Under the pieces are notes generated by a model. It did not search any database. It had not been told where the DNA came from and saw only the letters and a list, made by a program, of their open reading frames with translations. 64,000 nt of DNA from Camillea tinctor (taxonomy: Eukaryota > Ascomycota > Sordariomycetes > Xylariales > Xylariaceae): NCBI GenBank assembly GCA_022578605.1, contig MU394073.1, positions 124,001 to 188,000 of the forward strand. Direction: 5' to 3'. This document shows positions 10,830 through 21,420 of the stretch, in pieces. Each line of letters opens with the position of its first letter. The first letter of the stretch is position 1. Position numbers and translations under genes: made by a program.

Positions 10830-11233
10830 CTACTGCATAGGTGGCAGGCAGAGGAGAAACATATGAAAAACTTTTCGCATAATATCGAAACAGACACAGC
10901 GAACCAATATGTCTCTGATATGTGCATATAACTGCGACGAGAGGAGCAGCAGACTATCCCTCCCCCTCCCTCCAAAACTCACCATACCTATCCGAACAAC
11001 ATCGATCTGGGGAAATTATATGAGCACGAATTAGATCGAGTTCGTAGACTTACTTTATCGTTCTCCATCGTCCTCTTCTTCTTCTTTATCCGCATACTGA
11101 GCCGCCGGTAACAGCGCGCGGCGCGGGTCTGGTCGCGTTGTTTCTGCGCCCGGATATTGGGTTTTCCCTCGTGGGTCGGGGGAACCCCCTCGTTGGCTTG
11201 GGCGCGACGGCTTTTGGCTTTAGCTCGAGGCAT
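10830..11233 (-). CDS. Small basic protein, possible DNA/RNA-binding
   Basis: Exon 1 (11233-11054) encodes 60 residues starting MPRAKAKSRRAQANEG and is extremely basic, including RAQKQRDQTRAARCYRRL and a KKKK run. It ends in phase 0 at a strong GTAAGT donor. A 47-nt intron ends CCCCAG and leads to a 24-nt exon (11006-10983, IDVVRIGM). A GTGAGT donor and a TCGTCGCAG acceptor (51-nt intron, also open if retained) give a last exon 10931-10830. The junction reads as a continuous amphipathic helix (IDVVRIGMLYAHIRDILV), which supports the splicing. The total is 101 residues. The basic stretch before a helix with hydrophobic heptads is reminiscent of a short bZIP or bHLH-like protein, but I do not recognise the family. 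Exon 1 is fairly secure, exons 2-3 less so. Confidence 0.45.
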
Positions 11234-12244
11234 GGTTTTGGCTTTGATTCTAGTTAATTAGGGAACGTACCGTGTTAGAGAGAGAGCTTAGTGGCGGAGT
11301 AGATAGGCAGGTAGGCAGGTAGATAGATAAGTTTTTTCTTCAGAATGTAGATTGGTGGTTATGTGTTAGATTGAGCTTGTAGTTGGTGGTGATAGTAGTT
11401 AATGATACTTTGATGATCATGGGTATACTTCTTCGGAGAGAGGGTCAGGCTCTGGGGGTGTATTTATGCCGTCGGGGATGGAACCATTCCACTAGCTTAT
11501 GCTATTGTTAAACGATCACATATAATATTAGTGTTTCAAGTCCTTAGCTACATAAAGAGTTTGCTTCAAGACAAATGAGTAGTTATGAAACGAGTTCACG
11601 AGTCCCCGTTGGCCAGTACGACCTCAGCCGGGCTTGATGCTTCTCTTTCCCAGCTTGATTGGCTCATCAGGAGCTTTGTGACGACTGTCGCCACTCGAAC
11701 AATGGGTTGAGAGAGACATTTTGAACATAATATTTGTTTTGGAGTGTCAGAGTCCATCGCCCTCTCCCCTTTATTCTCATCTCGTATCGTTCTAAGTTGC
11801 AACTAGACGGCAACTCCTAGATACTAATCCCTTCAGAAACTTGATGGGTTCCTAAAGACTCTAGTAGTAGTCAAGAACGTTACTATATTCTAAACGAGTT
11901 AAAATAGATAAAGCGAACATAGTATGCCGGACCTGTCACTAGCCGGCTCTGACGTGGCTTAACCGGCAGTCGTTGGAGATGACAAGGAAGACAATAAACC
12001 CGCCCCGAAACTAGATATTGCCATCGAGATAAAGAACTGCGCAACCCCTATTAATCATCTATTTCCCAATTTGGTATTCTCAGCGATCATTAACCATAGT
12101 GAGTGTCCCACGTTGCCCCTTTTTATTTACCCCCTTCGTCAGCACCTAGGTCAGTATCCCAAATCAACTTCAAACAGAGGACCTAGCTTCAAAATCCATG
12201 CTTCCCCCTTTTCCCCACTCGTCTTCCTTATAGTCATGAACCCT
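11234..12244. other. Intergenic region, no gene seen
   Basis: About 1 kb between two minus-strand genes. AT-rich, with one ACCTAGGT palindrome at 12144-12151. Short frames show no family resemblance. Confidence 0.45.
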
Positions 12245-13459
12245 TCACTCAGCCATCGGCACAAGCACCGTGCTCTCCTCGGGAGCCTTGTCCGTGTCCT
12301 CGCCCTCGATGCGCTTCTCCAGGTCCTCGAGGACCTGCCGGCCGCAGAAGGTCGACATGAGGCCCTCATTCTTAGCCCTGACTCTGTGAGAGAGCCAGCG
12401 CGGGACGGCCTGCAGCCATCGCGTGGTGTGTCCAAACTTGGGCATGAAGATTTGGCCGCTGCGGCCGGAGAAGATCTGCTCGCAGATGGCGTCAGCGACC
12501 GACTCGGGCTCGAGGGCCGGGGCCAGGAACGGCGCCTTCTGCTTCCAGCCGGCGAACAGCGGCGTCTTGGTAAACCCCTGACAGACGACCACGGTGCGGA
12601 CCTTGGGCGCGCTGTACCGCGTGCGCAGCTCGGTCGTCAAGCCGTCGTGGAAGGCGAGGGCGGCGGCCTTGGAGGCTGCGTAGTCGACGAGGTTCGGGGC
12701 GGTCATAAAGGCGGCACACGATGCCACGGTGACGACCATGCCGTGGTTTTTGTTGATCATGTACGGCAGGAACTCCTTGACGGTGTAGAAGTTGGCGAAC
12801 GTGTTCACGTCGAAGGTGAGCTTGAGGTCCTGCTCGCTCGTCTCGAGTATGGTCTTGCCCCGCACCACGCCGGCGTTGTTGACCAGGATCGTGGGCTCGC
12901 CGACCTTGGCGCGAACCTCCTGAGCTACCTCCGCTAAGCTGGCGGGCGATGTGAGATCGCACCTAAAATAATGAACATTGGAGCCTGTGAAGAGTGTTGA
13001 AAACCAGTTTTCCGCATTAGATCCCAAGCTTCTTCTTCTAGATAATGGGGAGTTAAAAAACCAACCAGCTTCAAACGTCATAGGTTGAATATCCAGCACC
13101 ACGACCTTGACCCCCCGCTCAGCGAGAAGCCTCACCACATGTCCTCCAATTCCGCCAGCGCCGCCGGTAACCACGGCAATCTCGTTAGGCCAGTCGTACT
13201 TATCCCGGGACCAGTTGTTGGCGACGCGGTCTGACAAGTAATTGCTCAGCCACCTTGCCAGGCCAAGGTAGAACAGGACCTTGATCCGCGAGAAAGCAGT
13301 GGAATGCATTATGCGCATATCCTCCCCTTTCTTAGTGTACTTGGCGAGGACGAAGAGAGGTAGCAAGAACACAGGGTTAAGGGCCGTACGACCGATCAGC
13401 TTGAAGACCGGGTCTGCCGTGAAGCCTTCGCGAGGCAGTAAGCTCTTACGGACGGGCAT
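12245..13459 (-). CDS. Short-chain dehydrogenase/reductase, RDH/DHRS-like
   Basis: Exons 13459-13066 and 12984-12245 encode 377 residues. The frame also reads straight through the 81-nt intron without a stop, but the 27 extra residues would interrupt the beta-strand between LDIQPMTFEA and SNVHYFRCDLTS, and a GTTGGT donor, CTAAT branch point and CACAG acceptor are present. SDR landmarks: TGGAGGIG (98-105) for NAD(P), the acidic residue of VVVLDIQ, NNAG, the catalytic VASC...YAASK, and a C-terminal membrane-proximal basic region (RWLSHRVRAK). A hydrophobic segment at about residues 27-40 and another at 60-75 suggest lipid-droplet or ER attachment, as in retinol dehydrogenase 10/DHRS3-type enzymes. 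The substrate is unknown, probably a lipid alcohol or ketone. Confidence 0.82.
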   Translation of the reverse strand: MPVRKSLLPREGFTADPVFKLIGRTALNPVFLLPLFVLAKYTKKGEDMRIMHSTAFSRIKVLFYLGLARWLSNYLSDRVANNWSRDKYDWPNEIAVVTGGAGGIGGHVVRLLAERGVKVVVLDIQPMTFEAGWFFNSPLSRRRSLGSNAENWFSTLFTGSNVHYFRCDLTSPASLAEVAQEVRAKVGEPTILVNNAGVVRGKTILETSEQDLKLTFDVNTFANFYTVKEFLPYMINKNHGMVVTVASCAAFMTAPNLVDYAASKAAALAFHDGLTTELRTRYSAPKVRTVVVCQGFTKTPLFAGWKQKAPFLAPALEPESVADAICEQIFSGRSGQIFMPKFGHTTRWLQAVPRWLSHRVRAKNEGLMSTFCGRQVLEDLEKRIEGEDTDKAPEESTVLVPMAE

Positions 13460-14427
13460 ATTGGTATAGTCTGGACGACTCTCCCGTCCTGTAAGTCAAC
13501 TCGCTCGGTGTGTGTGTGTGTGTGTGTGTGTAATGCTCTCTATCAGCGAGTGCATAAGAAACTATAACTAATAACCCCTAACAACCCGTAATACCTACCG
13601 ATTGTTATAAAAGTGATAATTTTGAATTACACATGGACGGTCTCAAGTGCGGAGTCGAGCGAGGCTAGGATGGTGATGTCGAGCTAAGTCACTATAGCTC
13701 CAAGTCAGATCCCCGAGTCTCGACCGTTGTCCTACCTTGGCTCATCACTAGCTAGTGGAGCAGGACGCAGAGTGGTCGATGATGTATACCGAGGTTTTGC
13801 TATAGGATCGGGATCTGCAGGTCGCAAAGTGCGGGGACGGTTGGGGTGACAGGTCAGGGGAACTTGACCTCTCTTTTGCTGAGAGGTGTTCGTCGATTCC
13901 TCTTTTGGGAAATCGTTCCCACTGCTCTATCGTATATACAACTAGGTTAGGTAGGAAGTGCCGGGAGCTCCACAGGATGCTGGGAGTTGATCAAAGTTGC
14001 CTCTCGTGATCCTAGTAGTTAGATTATACCGTTCGGTCAGAGCACACCGCAATTAGATCTACGTTGGGCGACAAGCCGCAATACCCGAGCATCCTTCTCT
14101 AGTCGATTAATATCAACGTATGCCTTAACCTAGGGCCATTATTATTTTTTATATGATAATTTAGCCACATATTTTCTGTCATGTTTCCATTGTGCTTTTC
14201 GGTGAGCAGATGAACATATTGGTATGTTGCCATATCTCCTGGAGGAATCATATGAATTTCAGGTTAACCCTCAGCCATTCCCTCAACACCCGTTAATCAT
14301 CATTGATTTGAGTTGATATTCAATATTTTATAGTCTCACAAATAGCCACCAAGTCATCTGTCCTCTGGGGGTGTGGTTGTCAACAGAGCATTGTAGCTGG
14401 CTGGATTAAGCTATCAAATAGGGGGTA
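13460..14427. other. Intergenic region
   Basis: Promoter of the SDR and 3' side of the GPI protein gene. It contains the (GT)12 microsatellite and otherwise mixed-composition DNA. No gene supported. Confidence 0.45.
13508..13531. repeat. (GT)12 microsatellite
   Basis: A perfect dinucleotide run of 12 GT units, about 50 bp upstream of the SDR start codon and therefore probably within its promoter or 5' UTR. Confidence 0.95.
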
Positions 14428-15372
14428 TCAAAAGGTAAATACACAACCGACCGCAAGAAACGGTAGTATAAGAAAGATAATATTCCGCTCAACGGAAGAA
14501 GTGCCGCTTCCAAGACCATCGCTCGGACTTGCTTCAGGCTTTGTAGGACCGAGGCCATCTCCATCATTGGAGGAGGACGGCTGAGTCTGCTGGACAATAG
14601 TCGCGTCGCCGGGAGCAAATAGGATACCGACGGTATTCGCAACATCGGCATTGATCTCTTCAGGTGTGAGGAGAGGATTGTTGACCGAGTCGCACGGCGG
14701 ATTGTTGCCGGTGAAATCGATCCTGTTAGTAACCGAGATCGGGACATCGAAGATGGTATAGTGATCCACCCCGTTTAGGCGAAAGTTCTGGCGGATGGAT
14801 ATCTATATTGAGGTATCAATAACACACTACTAGTGAGATTATGAAGTACGTCACTACCAATACTCACATTATAAAACCCACGATCACTGTCTAGGGTAGT
14901 TGGTTTTCCATCGCCGATTAGGCAATCGGGCCAATGCCATTTCACGTGTTTGACGGTGCTCCCCGGCTCGGATTTCATAATGTCGCCCAAACTAACATCA
15001 TTTGTAGAAGCCGTGCCATTGGTAATGGTGAAGTTCCTCCCTGTGTCATAGCTATAGAGGAAAATGGTAATGTTGTGGATGAGACTAGGGCTGTTGCTTG
15101 CGTATGGAGGCAGGTTCAGCTTGCCATTGGCAGATACATCGAGAGCTACCTCAATAGTGTCTAGGAGTATCGTAACATGTATGTTAGAAATGCACCTCAA
15201 GTTTAAAGATGGGTGAATACGAACCGCCACCTAGAGGAGTGCCTGGTTGCGGGGCATCAAGAACCGCAAATCCAGGAGTAAATATTTGGCCTCCAGCGAT
15301 GGTAAAGTTGAGAGCCGATACCCAGTGAGCAACATAAGAGAGCCAAGCTACATGGTAGATAAAAGATCGCAT
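14428..15372 (-). CDS. GPI-anchored secreted fungal surface protein
   Basis: Exons 15372-15225, 15160-14868 and 14802-14428 give 271 residues. I chose the ATG at 15372 because it starts a signal peptide (RSFIYHVAWLSYVAHWVSA); the frame is open further upstream but without such a signal. The body begins LNFTIAGGQIFTPGFAVLDAPQPGTPLGG, continuing across the first junction as DTIEVALDVSANGKL, a layout seen in a family of filamentous-fungal GPI proteins. Many N-glycosylation sites (NFT, NIT, NGT, NVS) and four cysteines in the mature part (counting DCL and PPCDS) fit an extracellular protein. A Ser/Gly/Pro-rich stem is followed by SGTSS and a hydrophobic tail (IIFLILPFLAVGCVF), the GPI-attachment signal. 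The first donor is a rare GTTCGT. Function unknown; probably cell wall or plasma-membrane surface. Confidence 0.78.
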
Positions 15373-16393
15373 TGAGGCGAGTTTTGCCTTACTTAGGCTA
15401 ATTGTGAGGAGAGGCTTTACAGTAGGAAAGTTGAGAGATGTTAGGAGGCAGATACATAACTCACTAAGAAGGAGGGGGGCCTTAGAAAGTCGTTCATTAT
15501 TAGGTATGTATGTATTGGTCTTCAACTTGAAGCGCTGTTAGTAGTGTATATTTAATAGGCCCATGGAAAAGCGGCACGGGGCTATAATCTATGCATTAAC
15601 AGGATGAAAGGCACACATGTTATGTCCCACGACGGAATAATTCCAATTCTAAGTGTGTTAAGAACTTCCCGGATCCATGGGCTTCCTTGTCGATCCCCCC
15701 TTGGAGTTTGGTTTTTCTTTCAATGTTTAGTTGCTTGAAATATATCTCTAAGTCCAGGTTTCTGAGGTCACAGGACGGGAAGACTTGAGGTGACTGTACG
15801 TGGGATTGGTCAAGATATAATATGCTGGTTGCCGACAGAGAATAGTCTTGGGGTACATCATGTATATCAACTTATTAACACTTCAGATATAGTCGTACCC
15901 ATCCAATCCATGGAGTTTTAAGGACGACGATGAATCTCGATACAGACCACATGCGAGGTTTCAGAGTTAAAAGGTTACAACTGGGTGGGGCAGATAAATG
16001 GGGTAAGATACGCCCTGGCAGTCCTGGATCCCCCCTGCTAGCCTAACTCTAATCTAGCCCTGGTCCGTGCGATAGTCGGACCTGGGCCGCGCCCTTCTAC
16101 TGCAGTGTAGTCCTCAAAGGGCTTATCGAGCTGATATATATACAGACTTATTCTGATTAGCTGAACACAGTCGTATACCAGATCCATTATACAGAACGTT
16201 TGTTATAAAACCAAAATAGAAATTATAAAAAAACCAAAAAAAAACTTATCAGAACCGAGATCATCAAATGTTATAGGCTATAGCATTTCTCTCTTATTTT
16301 TTTTACCCCCTACCGAACCCTGGTTGGTGACCCGTGAGGCACCAAACCCATGACCAAGATCTCCAAGTCCAGCACTCATCCTATACACCAACC
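15373..16393. promoter_or_regulatory. Divergent intergenic region
   Basis: About 1 kb between the divergent starts of the GPI-protein gene and the pseudouridine enzyme, so it should contain both promoters. AT-rich with A-runs (16205-16240). No specific element recognised. Confidence 0.4.
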
Positions 16394-19124
16394 ATGAACG
16401 CCCTACGGAGATCGTGCGCTTTGGCGGGACGTAGGTCCGGCTCTGCTAACCGACCTTTTAGCGCCTCTAGAGCCTTATGTGCGCAACCTATACCAACCAG
16501 GTCATTTTCAACGTCAAGGAGGGCCCTTCAAGCGTCTACCCTAGGTAGATTAGGTGGTTTAAAAGAGATACTGAAGGTGTCTGAGGAAGTGACTGATGCT
16601 TTAGCTACGAATAAGCCAGTGGTTGCTCTAGAGTCTACTATATATACTCATGGAGCCCTGGGAGACGACCTTAATCTGGAGGGCATAGTCCGACGTCATG
16701 GTGGCGTTCCCGCTGTCGTGGGAATCCTCGAGGGCGTCCCTACTGTTGGTCTCTTACCTGAACAAGTTACGCGCATGATTGAAGGCTCGCCGAAAAAGGC
16801 ATCTCGCCGCGACCTCGCCTACCTTGCCGGAATGGTAAGCGTCTCTATACTATTCTAGGTGGTCCCGGATACCTATGCCATAAACCATCAGTCACCCCTT
16901 CCCCCCAATCTAGTCCAAGAACGCTATCTAACGCCGGGTTTCTTTTTTCTAGGGGAGCTTGGGGCATAAAATCAATGGCGGCACCACAATCTCGGGCACC
17001 ATGGTTTTGGCACGGCTGGCTGGGATCCGTGTATTCGGCACTGGTGGCCTTGGCGGCGTTCATCGTGGTGGTCATGAATCTTTTGATATTTCTGCCGATT
17101 TGACAGAGCTCGGAAGAACGCGAATGGCGGTCATCAGCAGTGGCTGCAAGGGCTTTCTAGATATCCCTAGGACTTTGGAGTATCTAGAAACTCAAGGCGT
17201 GCATGTGTCAACCTTCGCCGATGGAAGGACAAATAACGTAGACTTCCCAGCATTCTGGGCTAGAGACAGTGGCGTCCGGAGCCCCTCGGTTGTCGAAAGC
17301 GAGGAGCAGGCGGCAGCTATAACATTAGCCCAGGAAAGGCTCAATATTGAGTCAGGTTTGCTCTTCGCAAATCCGATTCCCGAAGAGTATTCCATCCCAA
17401 GACGCGAGATGGATGCGATTATTGAACAAGCAGTTCTAGAATCAACCCAACAAGGAGCTACCGGAAACGCGAACACGCCTTTTATTTTGAAAAGGATCAG
17501 AGAGCTCACGAACGGCCGTAGTGTGCCAGCGAATAAGGCCCTGGTGCAAGCAAATGTAGAACGGGCTGCGAAGATAGCTGTCGCAATATCAAGGTTTATT
17601 GAAGAGGGCCAAGTAACATCTAGCAAACTGTGAGCTCTAGGCTCTTCCCAGCGTTTTTATTAAATCAATATTCAACCTAACATCTATGCACCAGAGTGTA
17701 CCAAATACCCAGCCTTAGACCTGTCGATCATAAGCGTGATTCAACGGTCCAAATGCCAAAGGAGACAGAGGTATGTAAGGCCATCTCCTAGTATGAGCTA
17801 GTGTCGTCAAAAAATATGTCATCACTAGTAAACAATGGCACATTCATCCTGACAGTTATAGGTCACCTCTAAAGCCGATATTCTAGTAGCAGGCTCGGTG
17901 GCGATAGACTTAAGTTGCGACTACGCTGGCGAAGATGCCCTTGAGAATCCATCGCCACATCTCCATACGTCAAACCCTGCGCATATTGGACAGTCAATCG
18001 GAGGTGTTGGCCGCAATGTAGCGCTGGCAGCCCATAGGGTGAGCCAGCGTACCAAAGTACGGCTCTGTAGCATGATTGGCGATGACCTGTAAGTCAACCT
18101 ACCTAGCTCATTAATTCTATAATAAACACTCTCTGATCAGCACAGGGCCGGTTCGACCGTCCTAGCGTCCCTGCAATCATGCGGAATGGATACTTCATGC
18201 ATACGACAGCTAAGTCACGAGCGTCATCCAGGTAGTCGAACAGCCCAATATGTGTCGGTAAATGACGCCTACAAGAATCTCGTGCTCGCCATGGCCGACA
18301 TGGATATCTTCACGGCACACTCCTCGCCATCCTATTGGAACGCTGCCATAGCCGCATCGAAGCCTGAGTGGCTTGTAGTGGATGCGAACTGGACCCATCG
18401 AGATATTCGGGCCTGGATGCAGGCAGGTAAAAGGAGTCAGGCGAAGGTAGCCTTCGAACCTGTTTCCAAAGAGAAATCTACTCGTCTATTTGGAGCCAGT
18501 AAAGGACTAGAAGGGCTTGGAATCTTCCCAAATGCAACGGTCGACATCGCAACGCCAAACCAATACGAGCTGGCAGCCATGCATATGGCTGCACAGCAAA
18601 ATGAATACTTAGATGACTTGCGATGGTGGGACATCATCGATGCTTTTGGCATGAAGGGGGCTAGAGATCGCTTTGTCAAGCTGACTTCAGCAAGCATGAC
18701 CGATGATGGTATTCCACAGCAAGCCATCCAATTACTGCCCTATATCCCAACGATACTGACCAAGTTGGGAAGTCATGGATCTCTATTGACGATGATCCTA
18801 AAGAAGGACGACTCCCGACTTTTCGACAGTGCATATGAACCTTTCATTCTGACTAGATGTCTAAATAACCATCCCGACGTCGGAGGGGTCTATATGAGAC
18901 TATTCCCACCGGTGGAACAAGTCGACGATATTGTGTCGGTGAATGGGGTTGGCGACACATTCTTGGGCGTTCTTGTGGCCGGCCTGGCTCAGGGGGGAAA
19001 GACGGAGGATCTGATCGATATTGCCCAGAGAGCAGCAGTGTTGACACTCCGCAGCCCACAATCTGTAAGTGAAAACCTAGGTGAATTAGAAAGCGAGCTG
19101 CACGCTTCTCTACATCAATCATAG
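16394..19124 (+). CDS. Bifunctional pseudouridine-5'-phosphate glycosidase / pseudouridine kinase
   Basis: Five exons (16394-16834, 16953-17629, 17713-17770, 17862-18088, 18146-19124) give 793 residues. The N-terminal half is PsuG (indigoidine synthase A family): ALESTIYTHGALGDDLN, GGTTISGTMVLARLAGIRVF, GTGGLGGVHRG and SGCKGFLDIPRTLEYLE, whose Lys matches the Schiff-base lysine of PsuG. The C-terminal half is a PfkB sugar kinase: AGSVAIDLSCDYAG, GGVGRNVALAAHR and the catalytic VNGVGDTFLG. Together they phosphorylate pseudouridine and split it to uracil and ribose 5-phosphate. The domains are joined by a 58-nt exon flanked by a CTAAC-containing intron and a GTATGT donor; without it they look like two separate genes. 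S. pombe has the same fusion (C1861.05). Arg/Ser-rich first ~45 residues suggest mitochondrial import. Confidence 0.87.
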
Positions 19125-19473
19125 GCAAAGGTCTTATTACTACCTATTCATACACGTTGGGGTCTATAAGTTGTAGCGTAGGAATATGGACTTACACCCA
19201 ACTTGGTGTAGTAGGTATTGAATTACGGGAAATAAGGATACCCTGTTAATCGCATATGAAGTACCTATGCATGGATCTAGGGTATTGGCCTTGGCAATTT
19301 CTTATCGTTAGCTTGGATTGGCTGGGTTTGAAGATGAACCCAGAAGGCTACTGTAAATAGTGGGGACATGCTGCAAGGCTGTATATCAAGTAAAAAAAAA
19401 GTTCCCAAGCCATTGAGAAACCACATTAAACTTCTTCCCTCTAACAACTACAGAGCTTAGACCATTTTACGCA

Positions 19474-21273
19474 ATGCCTCCCAAAGACGACGATATCCCG
19501 ATGAATGATGACTCTATGTCTGGTTCGGGTCATGAAGATTCTAACCATTCAAGTGACGAAGATGTAGCCCCGCCTCAGCATCGCCCGCGCATCCTCGAGA
19601 AGGACTCGGACGAAGAAGAGCTGGAGCGATTCGTACTTGGAGACGCCGCCAACTTCCGCGAAAACTTGTTCAAGGAGGCATCAGCCATCGATCAGACACT
19701 ATCAGTATGGGGTGGCTTAGGAGATGACGGGGGGAAAGAACAGGGCTCCGGCATGGAGGATATGGCCGACACTGACTTCTTTGCGATTGATCTGGGAGGG
19801 GCCGGAGGCGACAAGCAACTCACCTTTGATCCCATGACGCAAACTCATCAGACCCCTTCAAATGACGTACCTGCGTGGGAGGATAGCGATGATGAGCGGT
19901 TAACTATTTCCCTAGCTACCGCAACCCGACTACGAAAACTGAGGGTTGGCGAAGCAGAGGACGTAGTGAACGGGACTGAATATGTCAAAAGGTTGCGCCA
20001 CCAGTATTTAATGCTGAACCCTCTTCCTCAGTGGGCTCAAGAAGCCGAAGGGCGGCCAGCTAAGCGCCGGCGCCGGTCATCTGCTGCCTCTGATGATTCC
20101 GAGGCATCAGATGAGGTGGCTAATGAAAATGGCGATGATGGGGAAGCATCAGCATTACCTTTAGACCGGTTCCTCCGCGATGCGAACGCTATGGTTAGCA
20201 GTACATCTAGCAGGACAAAAAGATTGCGCCCAGAGGTCCTTGATATCCAGAGATCACGAGATATACCAGACGTCCACAAGGATGCAGTTACTTCGCTCGC
20301 CTTCCACCCCGAACACCCCGTGCTGCTATCGTCTAGTACCTCTACGATTTTACATTTACACCATATTGCGCCGACAGCGCATCCGACGCCGAACCCCCTC
20401 TTAACCTCAGCTCAGGTCAAGCACGTGCCTGTCCGTAGAGCTGAGTTCCTGTACCCAACTGGTGATAGGATATTTTTCGCTGGTCGGCGCCGATATATAC
20501 ATTCATGGGATATAGCCACCGGCGCGGTCCTGAAAACTAGCTCCATTCAAGGGCACCGTCTAGAACAGAAATCATGGGAGCGATTCAAACTTAGTCCGTG
20601 CGGCAGATATATAGGAGTAATTGCTTCAACCCGAAAAGGAGGCGGTATTGTCAACGTTTTGAACGTCGAAACTATGCAGTGGATTGCCTCTGCTCGGCTC
20701 GACAGCAGGGGTGGTATTGCAGACTTTTGCTGGTGGCGCAACGGGAATGGCCTCACCATTCTAGGCAAAGGCGGCCAAGTTGGAGAGTGGAGTATAGCGT
20801 CGAGGCGTTTCCTGGGAATATGGACCGACGAGGGTTCCAATGGAGGGACGGCCATAGCCCTTGGTGGCCGCAACGGTCCTGAGCTCATTGGTGGTGACAG
20901 ATGGATGGCTGTTGGACAGACCAACGGTGTTACGAATATCTACGACCGGAATTCGCTGATCGACGAATCGGAGGCAGAGGACGAGTTGAATATCAAAGAG
21001 CGACCAGAACCAACACGTAGACTCATGCAATTGACGACGGCGGCCACCGTTCTAAGGTTCAGTCCAGATGGTCAATTGTTGGCATTTGCCAGCGGATTAA
21101 AGGCGGATGCTCTACGACTAGCTCATTTACCTACGTGCACCGTCTACCGCAATTGGCCAACGGCACAAACTCCCCTGGGCAGAATAACAGACGTGGCATT
21201 TGGTACGAAGAGCAACATGCTGGCTGTCGGTAATGATGTGGGAAAGATTAGATTATGGGAGATTAGAAGCTAG
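19474..21273 (+). CDS. UTP18: U3 snoRNP / SSU processome WD40 protein Utp18
   Basis: A single exon encodes 599 residues. Utp18 is a WD40 subunit of the UtpB subcomplex of the small-subunit processome in the nucleolus, needed for 18S rRNA maturation. The N-terminus is acidic and Ser-rich (MPPKDDDIPMNDDSMSGSG) and includes the family's DEEELERFVLGDAANFRENL element. A Lys/Arg patch (PAKRRRRSS) may be a nuclear signal. From about residue 255 there is a WD40 propeller: DAVTSLAFHPEHPVLL, KSWERFKLSPCGRYIGV, ATVLRFSPDGQLLAFASG and the last blade ITDVAFGTKSNMLAVGNDVGKIRLWEI. The length suits the family (yeast 594). It lies in tandem about 350 bp after the pseudouridine enzyme. The ATG at 19474 is the first in frame. 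Confidence 0.9.
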   Translation: MPPKDDDIPMNDDSMSGSGHEDSNHSSDEDVAPPQHRPRILEKDSDEEELERFVLGDAANFRENLFKEASAIDQTLSVWGGLGDDGGKEQGSGMEDMADTDFFAIDLGGAGGDKQLTFDPMTQTHQTPSNDVPAWEDSDDERLTISLATATRLRKLRVGEAEDVVNGTEYVKRLRHQYLMLNPLPQWAQEAEGRPAKRRRRSSAASDDSEASDEVANENGDDGEASALPLDRFLRDANAMVSSTSSRTKRLRPEVLDIQRSRDIPDVHKDAVTSLAFHPEHPVLLSSSTSTILHLHHIAPTAHPTPNPLLTSAQVKHVPVRRAEFLYPTGDRIFFAGRRRYIHSWDIATGAVLKTSSIQGHRLEQKSWERFKLSPCGRYIGVIASTRKGGGIVNVLNVETMQWIASARLDSRGGIADFCWWRNGNGLTILGKGGQVGEWSIASRRFLGIWTDEGSNGGTAIALGGRNGPELIGGDRWMAVGQTNGVTNIYDRNSLIDESEAEDELNIKERPEPTRRLMQLTTAATVLRFSPDGQLLAFASGLKADALRLAHLPTCTVYRNWPTAQTPLGRITDVAFGTKSNMLAVGNDVGKIRLWEIRS

Positions 21274-21420
21274 AGAAGTAACTTCGGCATAGACGGCAGC
21301 CTAATAAGCACATCCCGATGTCGTTCCCCCAAGCCCGAGACATCCGCCCGCAATCTTACACACTATTTTTTCTTTTCTTTTGATGCCTTATAGTGTCTAC
21401 CACGCTGTTACTTGCCGTAT

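Noticed and set aside
12071..12937. Plus-strand open frame of 288 codons
   Set aside because: Antisense shadow of the GC-rich 3' half of the SDR gene.
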